From positions 1-64,000 of the forward strand of contig NZ_JAHLYT010000045.1 in assembly GCF_025128095.1 (NCBI RefSeq): 64,000 nt of DNA. The letters run 5' to 3'. Made by a program: the position numbers and the translations under genes. Source of the stretch: Synechococcus sp. CS-1328. GTDB taxonomy: Bacteria > Cyanobacteriota > Cyanobacteriia > PCC-6307 > Cyanobiaceae. Positions 56,846-64,000 of this stretch are shown here, piece by piece. Each line of letters begins with the position of its first letter. Position 1 is the first letter of the stretch. The notes under the pieces were generated by a model. It saw nothing but the letters and a program-made list of their open reading frames with translations, was not told the DNA's origin and did no database searches.

Positions 56846-57943
56846 TTGACCGTTTCTCACCCCCTCACCACCGCTGCCAGCTCTGCCGCCCTGCCGCAGC
56901 GCCCCCTGCGGATCGCGATCCTTGGTGCCACCGGCGCCGTTGGCCAGGAGCTGCTGCAGCTGCTGGAGGAGCGCCGCTTCCCCGTGGCGGAGCTGCGGCC
57001 CCTGGCATCGCCCCGCTCTGCCGGCCAGACCCTGACCTGGCAAGGACGCAGCCTCACGATCGAACCGGTGACGGAGGAGGCTTTCGACGGCGTTGATCTG
57101 GTGCTGGCCTCTGCCGGTGGTTCGGTGTCGAAGCAATGGGCGCCGCTGGCGGCCGCGGCCGGCGCCGTGGTGATCGACAACTCCAGCGCCTTCCGCATGG
57201 ATCCATCGGTGCCGCTGGTGGTGCCGGAGGTGAATCCCGAGGCCGCCTTCAGCCACGGCGGCATCATCGCCAACCCAAACTGCACCACGATCCTGCTCAC
57301 CCTGGCGCTGGCACCGCTGGCGGCGCGGCGCCCGATCCGCCGGGTGGTGGTGAGCACGTATCAGTCAGCCAGCGGCGCCGGCGCCCGTGCCATGGAGGAA
57401 CTGCAGCGCCTCAGCCGCACGGTGCTCGACGGTGGTGAGCCGGTGAGCACGGTGTTGCCCCATTCCCTCGCCTTCAACCTCTTCCTGCACAACTCCCCCC
57501 TGCAGCCCAGTGGCTACTGCGAGGAAGAGCTGAAGATGCTGAACGAGACCCGCAAGATCATGGGGCTGCCCGATCTGCGGCTCACGGCCACCTGTGTGCG
57601 GGTGCCGGTGCTGCGGGCCCACTCCGAGGCGGTGAACATTGAATTTGCCGAGCCCTTCCCGGTGGAGGAGGCGCGGCAGCTTCTGGCGCGGGCGCCCGGG
57701 GTGGAACTGCTCGAGAACTTCGAGACCAACCGCTTCCCGATGCCCACCGATGTGACCGGCCGCGACCCGGTGGCGGTGGGTCGGATCCGCCAGGACCTGA
57801 GCGATCCCAACGCGCTCGAACTCTGGCTCTGCGGTGATCAGATCCGCAAGGGCGCGGCCCTCAACGCCATCCAGATCGCCGAGCTGCTGCGCGATCCCGC
57901 CGCCATGCCGGCGGCACCCGTTTCTGCCGGAGGTGCCGCTTGA
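56846..57943 (+). CDS. asd: Aspartate-semialdehyde dehydrogenase
   Basis: A 365-residue enzyme from a TTG at 56846. The NADP loop is [19 protein letters not shown], the catalytic cysteine is in [13 protein letters not shown] at about residue 150, and [17 protein letters not shown] and [16 protein letters not shown] follow. It makes aspartate semialdehyde for lysine, threonine and methionine. It is directly upstream of dapA, whose TTG start overlaps the asd stop, so the lysine branch is coupled. TTG starts are common in this window, which supports the choice. Confidence 0.94.
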   Translation: MTVSHPLTTAASSAALPQRPLRIAILGATGAVGQELLQLLEERRFPVAELRPLASPRSAGQTLTWQGRSLTIEPVTEEAFDGVDLVLASAGGSVSKQWAPLAAAAGAVVIDNSSAFRMDPSVPLVVPEVNPEAAFSHGGIIANPNCTTILLTLALAPLAARRPIRRVVVSTYQSASGAGARAMEELQRLSRTVLDGGEPVSTVLPHSLAFNLFLHNSPLQPSGYCEEELKMLNETRKIMGLPDLRLTATCVRVPVLRAHSEAVNIEFAEPFPVEEARQLLARAPGVELLENFETNRFPMPTDVTGRDPVAVGRIRQDLSDPNALELWLCGDQIRKGAALNAIQIAELLRDPAAMPAAPVSAGGAA

Positions 57944-58860
57944 GCCCTGGGAACGCGGCAGCATCGCCTTGGTTGAACGCGCCCTTCGGCCGGGTCGTCA
58001 CCGCCATGGTGACCCCCTTCGCCGCCGATGGGTCGGTGGACCTGGCGCTGGCCGGCCGCCTCGCCGATCACCTGGTCAGCCATGGCTCCGATGGCGTGCT
58101 GGTCTGCGGAACCACCGGCGAATCTCCCACCCTCAGCTGGGAGGAGGAGCACCGTCTGTTCGCCGCGGTGAAGGAGGCGATCGACGGCCGGGCCCAACTG
58201 ATTGCCGGCTCCGGCAGCAACTGCACCGCGGAGGCGGTGGAGGCCACCCGTGCCGCGGCTGCCTTGGGTGCCGATGCCGCCCTGGTGGTGGTGCCGTATT
58301 ACAACAAGCCTCCCCAGGAGGGCCTGGAAGCCCATTTCCGGGCTGTGGCCGAGGCAGCACCTCAGCTGCCGCTGATGCTTTACAACATCCCCGGACGCAC
58401 CGCCTGCAGCCTGGCCCCCGACACCGTGGTGCGCCTGCTGGATCTGCCCAACGTGGTCAGCTTCAAGGCTGCCAGCGGCACCACCGAAGAAGTGAGCCAG
58501 CTGCGCCTGCTCTGTGGCGATCGCCTGGCCATCTACAGCGGCGACGATGCCCTCACCCTGCCGATGCTGGCGGTGGGAGCGGTCGGCGTGGTCAGCGTCG
58601 CCAGCCACGTGGCCGGACCCCAGATCAGGGCCATGATCCAGTCCTTCCTTGCCGGCGATGCCGCCGGGGCCCTGGCCCTGCATGAGCAGCTGCTGCCCCT
58701 GTGCAAGGCCTTGTTCTGCACCACCAATCCCATCCCCGTCAAAGCCGCCCTTGAGATCAGCGGCTGGCCGGTGGGTGCCCCCCGTCTTCCCCTTCTTTCC
58801 GCCGATACCGACGTGCGTCAACGCCTCATTTCTGTCCTGGCTGCCCTGCGTCCTACCTGA
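57940..58860 (+). CDS. dapA: 4-hydroxy-tetrahydrodipicolinate synthase
   Basis: A 306-residue TIM-barrel enzyme. [18 protein letters not shown] starts the fold. [20 protein letters not shown] binds pyruvate, the catalytic tyrosine is in [14 protein letters not shown] and the Schiff-base lysine in [15 protein letters not shown]. It condenses pyruvate with aspartate semialdehyde, the first committed step to lysine and diaminopimelate. It starts at a TTG inside the asd stop codon (T-TGA). The product feeds cell wall synthesis. Confidence 0.95.
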   Translation: MSPGNAAASPWLNAPFGRVVTAMVTPFAADGSVDLALAGRLADHLVSHGSDGVLVCGTTGESPTLSWEEEHRLFAAVKEAIDGRAQLIAGSGSNCTAEAVEATRAAAALGADAALVVVPYYNKPPQEGLEAHFRAVAEAAPQLPLMLYNIPGRTACSLAPDTVVRLLDLPNVVSFKAASGTTEEVSQLRLLCGDRLAIYSGDDALTLPMLAVGAVGVVSVASHVAGPQIRAMIQSFLAGDAAGALALHEQLLPLCKALFCTTNPIPVKAALEISGWPVGAPRLPLLSADTDVRQRLISVLAALRPT

Positions 58861-58953
58861 CGCCAAGGCTTGCGCTGCCCGACGACGGACCGCCGTCCGT
58901 CCTTACGCTCGCTTCATCGGTCTCTTTCTCTTTTCTTCTCTCCTTTTTCCTAC

Positions 58954-60999
58954 ATGACCAATCAGAACGGCCACGCTCGTCCAAGTTCCTCCCCCGGCAC
59001 CAACGGCAAGACGCCGGCCCTGCGGGTGATTCCCCTGGGGGGCCTGCATGAGATCGGCAAGAACACCTGCGTGTTCGAATACGGCGACGACATCATGCTG
59101 GTCGATGCCGGCCTGGCCTTCCCCAGCGATGGCATGCACGGCGTCAACGTGGTGCTGCCCGATACCAGCTATCTGCGCGAGAATCAGAAACGCATCCGCG
59201 GGATGATCGTGACCCACGGTCACGAAGACCACATCGGTGGCATCCCCCACCACCTCAAGAACTTCACGATCCCCGTCATCTATGGCCCCCGCCTGGCCAT
59301 GTCCCTGTTACAGGGAAAAATGGAGGAAGCCGGTGTCACCGATCGCACGGTGATTCAGACGGTGGGTCCGCGTGATGTGGTGCAGATGGGTCAGCACTTT
59401 AAGGTGGAGTTCATCCGCAACACCCACTCGATGGCGGATAGCTTCACCCTGGCGATCACCACGCCGGTCGGCGTGGTGGTGTTCACCGGTGATTTTAAAT
59501 TCGATCACACGCCGGTCGATGGCGAGCACTTCGACATGGCTCGTCTGGCCCACCACGGCGAGCAGGGGGTGCTGTGTCTGTTCAGCGACTCCACCAATGC
59601 GGAGGTTCCTGGCTTCACGCCATCGGAGCGGGCTGTGTTCCCCAAGCTCGATCAGCACATCGCTCAGGCTGAGGGTCGGGTGATCATCACCACCTTCGCC
59701 AGCTCGATCCATCGGGTGTCGATGATCCTGGAACTGGCGCTCAAGAACGGTCGCAAGGTCGGTCTGCTGGGTCGTTCGATGCTGAACGTGATCGCCAAGG
59801 CCCGGGAGCTCGGCTACATGCGTGCCCCCGATGAACTGTTCGTGCCGATCAAACAGATCCGCGATCTGCCCGATCGCGAAACCCTGCTGCTGATGACGGG
59901 CAGTCAGGGTGAGCCACTGGCCGCGCTGAGCCGCATCTCACGCGGTGAACATCCGCAGGTGCAGGTGAAGAGCAGCGACACGATCATCTTCTCGGCCAGC
60001 CCGATTCCGGGCAACACCATCTCCGTGGTGAACACGATTGATCGCCTGATGATGCTTGGCGCCAAGGTGGTGTATGGCAAGGGTGAAGGCATCCACGTAT
60101 CTGGGCATGGTTGCCAGGAAGACCACAAGTTGATGCTGGCCCTCACCCGGCCCAAGTACTTCGTGCCGGTGCACGGTGAGCACCGCATGCTCGTCTGCCA
60201 CAGCAAAACGGCCCAGTCGATGGGGGTGCCCGCCGACAACATGCTGCTGATCGATAACGGCGATGTGGTCGAACTCACCCCCGATTCGATCCGCAAGGGC
60301 GAACCGGTCAAGGCCGGCATCGAACTGCTCGATGCCTCCCGCAACGGCATCGTCGATGCGCGCGTGCTCAAGGAACGCCAGCAGCTGGCGGAAGACGGCG
60401 TGATCAACCTGCTCACCGTGATCAGCACCGATGGTGTGATGGCGGCCCCGCCCCGGGTGAATCTGCGCGGTGTGGTCACCACTGCCGATGCCCGCAAACT
60501 CTCGGTCTGGACAGAGCGCGAGATCAACTGGGTGCTCGAGAATCGCTGGAGCCAGCTGGCGCGTAACAGCGGCGGCAACGCCCCTGACGTGGACTGGGTT
60601 GGTGTGCAGCGCGAGATCGAGCTGGGGCTGCAGCGTCGCCTGCGCCGCGAGCTGCAGGTGGAGCCGCTGATCATCTGCCTGGTGCAGCCCGCCCCGGCCG
60701 GTACGCCCGCCTACAAGGGGCGCGCCGATGTCGAGCCCGATTCCCGGCCTGCGTCGCGGGGTCGCCGTGATGGCGGTCGGGAGATCGTCCGCAACGGCGC
60801 CTCCCAGCCCCAGCGTCAACCGGTGGCCGCTGCAGCTGCCGTCGCGTCAGCGCCCGCATCAGCCGCCCCATCCGCCGCTGCCGTCGCGGTAGCCCCGCCG
60901 GTGGCTGTGCCTGCCGCAGTTGTGCGTGAGGTGGCAGTCAAGGAGGAGGAGCCGGCCGGTCGCACTCGCCGCCGCCGCTCCGCCGCCGTGGCCGGTTGA
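58954..60999 (+). CDS. rnj: Ribonuclease J
   Basis: A 681-residue metallo-beta-lactamase. The zinc motif is VTHGHEDHIGGIPHHL at about residue 86, and ALRVIPLGGLHEIGKNTCVFEY is the typical start. The beta-CASP domain includes CLFSDSTNAEVPGFTPSE and the LLGRSMLNVIAKA segment, with GHGCQEDHKLML near residue 385 and PVHGEHRML close by. The last 100 residues are Ala/Val/Pro-rich and probably disordered. It degrades and processes RNA with 5'-exonuclease and endonuclease activity. The order after dapA is common in picocyanobacteria. Confidence 0.95.
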   Translation: MTNQNGHARPSSSPGTNGKTPALRVIPLGGLHEIGKNTCVFEYGDDIMLVDAGLAFPSDGMHGVNVVLPDTSYLRENQKRIRGMIVTHGHEDHIGGIPHHLKNFTIPVIYGPRLAMSLLQGKMEEAGVTDRTVIQTVGPRDVVQMGQHFKVEFIRNTHSMADSFTLAITTPVGVVVFTGDFKFDHTPVDGEHFDMARLAHHGEQGVLCLFSDSTNAEVPGFTPSERAVFPKLDQHIAQAEGRVIITTFASSIHRVSMILELALKNGRKVGLLGRSMLNVIAKARELGYMRAPDELFVPIKQIRDLPDRETLLLMTGSQGEPLAALSRISRGEHPQVQVKSSDTIIFSASPIPGNTISVVNTIDRLMMLGAKVVYGKGEGIHVSGHGCQEDHKLMLALTRPKYFVPVHGEHRMLVCHSKTAQSMGVPADNMLLIDNGDVVELTPDSIRKGEPVKAGIELLDASRNGIVDARVLKERQQLAEDGVINLLTVISTDGVMAAPPRVNLRGVVTTADARKLSVWTEREINWVLENRWSQLARNSGGNAPDVDWVGVQREIELGLQRRLRRELQVEPLIICLVQPAPAGTPAYKGRADVEPDSRPASRGRRDGGREIVRNGASQPQRQPVAAAAAVASAPASAAPSAAAVAVAPPVAVPAAVVREVAVKEEEPAGRTRRRRSAAVAG

Positions 61000-61041
61000 T
61001 CGCCGCTTGAACCTTGCTGCTGTCAGGAGTGGTGCGCGCCC

Positions 61042-62028
61042 TCAGCGCAGCACCACCCGCAGCAGGCCGCGGCCCAGCTCCTCCTCTTCCTCCGGAGTGA
61101 ACAGGGGTGGCGCCATTGGATCTTCCTGCGCCTGCGCCTTCTCCAGAGTGAGGGTTGGAGTGCCATTCGCTTCGATCGGCACCACCTCGATCTCCTCGGC
61201 TCGGGCGGGATCGGCTTGGTGCACTTCGATCAGCTCGGGTTCATCCACCACCTCCACCGCGATCGGTCCCGAAGGGATTGGTGCAGCTGCGGCTTGTTCA
61301 CGATCCGCCTGCGAGTCCGGCACGGCGATGCCTGCGGGGCCAGTCGGCGCCAGGGCCAGGCTGCCTGCGGCCGCTGAGGCCGGCATCACCGCTGAGGCCT
61401 GCAGAAAGGGATTGGAGGCCATCGAAACGGCGCCGGCGCCATCTGCCGCGGGCTGGGCTCCGGGGTCGCTGCCGCCCAGATCCACCATCCAGGGCATGGC
61501 CGACGCGGGAGTTTCGACTCCGCTGTTGCCTACGGCGGTTGGCGTGAACGGGAACGCCGCGCCAGCTGCATCGGCCGCTGCGACGCCCAGAGCTGCGGCT
61601 GAACCAGTGGCTGCAGTCTGCGGACCCTCTGCTTCTCCACGCTCCTGCTCAGCGTCGGATGTCCCCTGCACCGCGCCACCAGGAACGACGTCGACGTGCT
61701 CGGTGCCGTCCAGTACCGGTTCGGCTGCCGCGGTGCTGCTGAGCAACACCTGGCAATGCTCCAGCCCCTGCTGGGCGATGTCCAGCAGGATCGGTTCCGG
61801 CCTGGCCTGCTGCACCGTGGTGTAGTGCTCGGCGGCGGCGCTGGCGTTGCCGAAGCCATAGAGCTGGGTGTGGCCCAGCAGCAATTCCAGCCGCACGCTC
61901 AGTGAGGGGTTTGCTGCTGGATCCAGTTGCCCCAGCAGCTGCTGCCCGAGGGAGAGGGCTTCAGCCCAGTGGGCCTCGCTGTAGGCCAGCTCCACGGCGG
62001 CGTAGAGGGGCTCCTGGGTCTCAGTCAT
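61042..62028 (-). CDS. Tetratricopeptide-like protein with low-complexity body
   Basis: About 328 residues from the ATG at 62028. The first 95 residues form a TPR-like helical unit (LYAAVELAYSEAHWAEALSLGQQLL, then EHYTTVQQARPEPILLDIAQQGLEHC). The rest is Ala/Pro/Glu-rich low complexity and ends with an acidic helix and RGLLRVVLR. No enzyme motif is seen. The start overlaps the tilS end by eight bases, so translation is probably coupled. It may be an adaptor protein. Confidence 0.65.
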   Translation of the reverse strand: MTETQEPLYAAVELAYSEAHWAEALSLGQQLLGQLDPAANPSLSVRLELLLGHTQLYGFGNASAAAEHYTTVQQARPEPILLDIAQQGLEHCQVLLSSTAAAEPVLDGTEHVDVVPGGAVQGTSDAEQERGEAEGPQTAATGSAAALGVAAADAAGAAFPFTPTAVGNSGVETPASAMPWMVDLGGSDPGAQPAADGAGAVSMASNPFLQASAVMPASAAAGSLALAPTGPAGIAVPDSQADREQAAAAPIPSGPIAVEVVDEPELIEVHQADPARAEEIEVVPIEANGTPTLTLEKAQAQEDPMAPPLFTPEEEEELGRGLLRVVLR

Positions 62029-63112
62029 GCAGCGGCGATCCTGTGGTGGGCCCAAGCAGGGCCAGTGTGCTGCGATCCCAGCACAAGCGCCAGCCACCGG
62101 CCAGATCCAGCCGGCCCGGACCGCGGCGCGGCGCCAGGCGGGCCAGCAGGGTCTCCAGCTGACGGCTGGACAGCGGCTGCTGGGTGTGCTGGCTCAGCCA
62201 GTGCTGCAGCAGGGCCCGTTGGCTGGCCAGGCTGAGGGCCACCAGCGGCGCCCGTGGCAGTTGCCGGGTCGAGGTGGCCTGCAGGCCAGCCAGGGCCAGG
62301 GCCACAAGTTCGTCATCCCGTTCCAGTTCCTCGGCCAGCCGTTCGGCCTGGGCGCCGATCCGTTGGCTGGCACCGGGATGGAGCTGCTCCAGCACGGGCA
62401 GCACCTCCTGCCGCACCCGATTGCGGGCGAAGCGCGAGTCGGCATTGCTTGGGTCCGTCCAGATCGGCAGGCCGAGCTCCCGGCAGAGGCGGGCGGTGTC
62501 GCTGCGGCTGAACAGCAACAGCGGCCGCACCAGTTGGATCGCTGGCTCGGCGGCGCTGCCCGGCGGCGCTGGCTCCAGCAGGGGGCGCTGGCGCCGCAGG
62601 CTGGCCAGGCCGCGCCGGTGGCTGCCGCGGGCCAGGTGCAGCAGCAGGGTTTCGGCCCGGTCGCTGGCGGTGTGGGCCGTCACCACCCGACGGCAGCCCA
62701 GCCGCTCGGCCCAGTGGGCCAGCCGTTCGTACCGCCAGCGCCGCGCCGCCGCTTCCTTGGGTGCCAGCGCTTCGGCGCGATCGATCTGCAGCGGCAGTTC
62801 GTGCTGCTGGGCCCACTGGGCCAGTTCAGCGGCCTGCTGGCCCGACTCGGGCCGCCAGCCATGGTCGCCATGCCACAGCTGCAGCGACCAGCCATGCAGA
62901 CGCGATAAATCCTCCAGCAGGCCCGTCATTGCCATCGAATCCTGCCCGCCGGAGACGGCCAGCAGCAGCGGTGTGCCGGCGGGCAGCAGCTGGGGCTGCC
63001 GGCGTAGCAGCTGGTGCAGCCGCAGATGATCCGGGCTCCAGTGCGGCTGGGCATGGGCCGGGGCCCCAGGTGGTGCCTCGTGGGGGTTCACGGTTTCAGA
63101 TGGGAGAATCAC
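62021..63112 (-). CDS. tilS: tRNA(Ile)-lysidine synthase
   Basis: A 363-residue N-type ATP pyrophosphatase. The P-loop is LLAVSGGQDSMAMTGLLEDL at about residue 51. HGDHGWRPESGQQAAEL and VVTAHTASDRAETLLLHLARG follow, as usual for TilS. SNADSRFARNRVRQEVLPVLEQL is the tRNA-side motif. The C-terminal domain is short. It changes C34 of tRNA-Ile(CAT) to lysidine. GTG at 63112 is the likely start; a GTG seven codons later is possible. The DUF561 gene starts in the opposite direction 23 bases upstream. Confidence 0.93.
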   Translation of the reverse strand: MILPSETVNPHEAPPGAPAHAQPHWSPDHLRLHQLLRRQPQLLPAGTPLLLAVSGGQDSMAMTGLLEDLSRLHGWSLQLWHGDHGWRPESGQQAAELAQWAQQHELPLQIDRAEALAPKEAAARRWRYERLAHWAERLGCRRVVTAHTASDRAETLLLHLARGSHRRGLASLRRQRPLLEPAPPGSAAEPAIQLVRPLLLFSRSDTARLCRELGLPIWTDPSNADSRFARNRVRQEVLPVLEQLHPGASQRIGAQAERLAEELERDDELVALALAGLQATSTRQLPRAPLVALSLASQRALLQHWLSQHTQQPLSSRQLETLLARLAPRRGPGRLDLAGGWRLCWDRSTLALLGPTTGSPLHD

Positions 63113-63135
63113 GAATCCAGCTCTCTGCGCCGCCG

Positions 63136-63906
63136 ATGTCGCGTCTGTCCAGCCTGCCCAGCTCCCTGCAGCGCGCCATCGCCGAGCGCCGGGCCCTGAA
63201 GGTGATCGCCGGTCTCTCCAATTTCGATGCCGCTGCAGTGCAGTGGATCAGCCGAGCCGCCGGTGCCGGTGGCGCCGACCTGATCGATGTGGCCTGCGAT
63301 CCGGAGCTGGTGACCCTGGCGGCCGCCGCCTCGGGCCTGCCGATCTGCGTGTCTGCGGTGGATCCCGAGCTGTTCCCCGCAGCGGTGGCCGCTGGCGCCG
63401 CCATGGTGGAGATCGGCAACTACGACAGCTTCTACCCCCAGGGCCGCATCTTCGGAGCCGAGGAAGTGCTGGCGCTCACCCGCCGCAGCCGCGAGCTGCT
63501 CGGCGATGTGGTGCTCTCGGTGACCGTGCCCCACGTGCTGCCCCTGGATCAGCAGGAGCAACTCGCCATCGATCTGGTCGCCGCCGGCGCCGATCTGATC
63601 CAGACCGAAGGCGGCACCAGTGCCCGGCCGTTCAGCCCCGGCAGCCTTGGCCTGATCGAGAAGGCGGCACCCACCCTGGCGGCCGCCCATGCCCTCAGCC
63701 GTGCCGTGACCGTGCCGGTGCTCTGCGCCTCCGGCCTCTCCGCCGTCACCCTGCCGCTGGCCATCGCCGCCGGTGCCGCCGGCGTGGGTGTGGGCTCCGC
63801 CGTGAACCGCCTCGGTGATGAGCTGGCGATGGTGGCGGTGGTGCGCAGTTTGCGCGATGCCCTGGCGCCGGCGACTGCGACGACGGCTGTGCCAGCCGAT
63901 CGCTGA
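63136..63906 (+). CDS. DUF561 TIM-barrel-like protein
   Basis: About 256 residues from the ATG at 63136. The start LQRAIAERRALKVIAGLSNFDAAAV and the central motif MVEIGNYDSFYPQGRIFGAEEVL are typical of the cyanobacterial and plastid DUF561 family. LIQTEGGTSARPFSPGSLGLIEKAAPTL and VGVGSAVNRLGDELAM form a phosphate-binding-like end. It is probably a TIM-barrel enzyme of unknown reaction. It is divergent from tilS with 23 bases between them. Confidence 0.85.
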   Translation: MSRLSSLPSSLQRAIAERRALKVIAGLSNFDAAAVQWISRAAGAGGADLIDVACDPELVTLAAAASGLPICVSAVDPELFPAAVAAGAAMVEIGNYDSFYPQGRIFGAEEVLALTRRSRELLGDVVLSVTVPHVLPLDQQEQLAIDLVAAGADLIQTEGGTSARPFSPGSLGLIEKAAPTLAAAHALSRAVTVPVLCASGLSAVTLPLAIAAGAAGVGVGSAVNRLGDELAMVAVVRSLRDALAPATATTAVPADR

Positions 63907-63995
63907 TCGCAGGTCCTTCTCCGGCGCCGGCTGATGGGCTGGCGCCTGGCAGGGGTCCTGTCTACCGTCGAGGCATTCCCTGCGTCGAAGGATCG

Positions 63996-64000
63996 ATGGG
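63996..64000 (+). other. Possible start of the next gene
   Basis: The window ends with an ATG at 63996-63998 on the plus strand, 90 bases after the DUF561 stop. In related genomes uvrB often follows this gene, so this may be its start, but nothing in the window confirms it. Confidence 0.25.

Overview
The window is a 64 kb piece of a high-GC picocyanobacterial chromosome, most like the Synechococcus/Cyanobium lineage. The evidence is a set of cyanobacterial marker genes: sulfolipid synthesis genes sqdB and sqdX, a Psb34-type photosystem II assembly peptide, a Ycf37-like photosystem I assembly protein, a photorespiratory alanine/serine-glyoxylate aminotransferase, and cobalamin gene cbiD. The gene order also fits (rplT-rpmI, dnaX-clpX-clpP-tig, asd-dapA-RNase J, tilS next to a DUF561 gene). 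The palindrome GCGATCGC, typical of cyanobacteria, recurs through the window. The assignment rests on recognising protein families by eye; no search was run.

Bases 1-34000 are accessory in character. They begin with a lower-GC stretch (about 900-2500) holding a DUF protein, a VOC-family protein and a chimeric membrane ORF. A polyamine-type ABC transporter operon follows (potA-potD-potB-potC, minus strand, overlapping genes). Next is a cobalt uptake region: an internally deleted HupE, a HupE/UreJ_2-like membrane protein, then a cobalamin riboswitch in front of an intact HupE/UreJ. After an FMN reductase comes a metal-detoxification island (10.4-16.0 kb): two DUF305 proteins, a MerR-family regulator, two small secreted DUF3721 cysteine proteins, a small PepSY-TM-like protein, a CopA-type P1B ATPase without a metal-binding N-domain, and a membrane-anchored cupredoxin. 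Two near-identical MerR-type promoters, 4.3 kb apart and on opposite strands, appear to tie the island into one regulon.

Directly next to it is an arsenosugar-type cluster (arsS, a TIGR04282 glycosyltransferase, arsM, a TIGR04283 glycosyltransferase; 16.1-19.9 kb). A heavily eroded recD2 helicase pseudogene follows, then a diguanylate cyclase convergent with an NMT1/SsuA-like binding lipoprotein, a CaiB/BaiF CoA-transferase behind a perfect 18-bp palindrome, a decayed pyridoxamine-phosphate-oxidase-like gene, and a fermentative acetoin pair (acetolactate synthase and acetolactate decarboxylase). The decarboxylase carries an apparent ribbon-helix-helix domain at its N-terminus. A secreted TAP-like hydrolase, a double-cupin protein, a SnoaL-like protein, an LprI-like protein and tRNA-Gly(CCC) complete this half.

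Bases 33000-64000 are mostly core housekeeping genes: glyoxylate aminotransferase, cbiD, guaA, PBP2, sqdX/sqdB, psb34, thiG, ycf37-like, rplT/rpmI, a SpoIID-like protein, a glycosyltransferase, dnaX, an LRAT-domain protein, clpX, clpP, tig, asd, dapA, RNase J, a TPR-like protein, tilS and a DUF561 gene. Genes are tightly packed, often overlap at ATGA/GTGA/TGATG junctions, and use TTG or GTG starts repeatedly. Short in-frame tandem repeats near start codons recur (arsS, the glycosyltransferase gene, the region upstream of dnaX).
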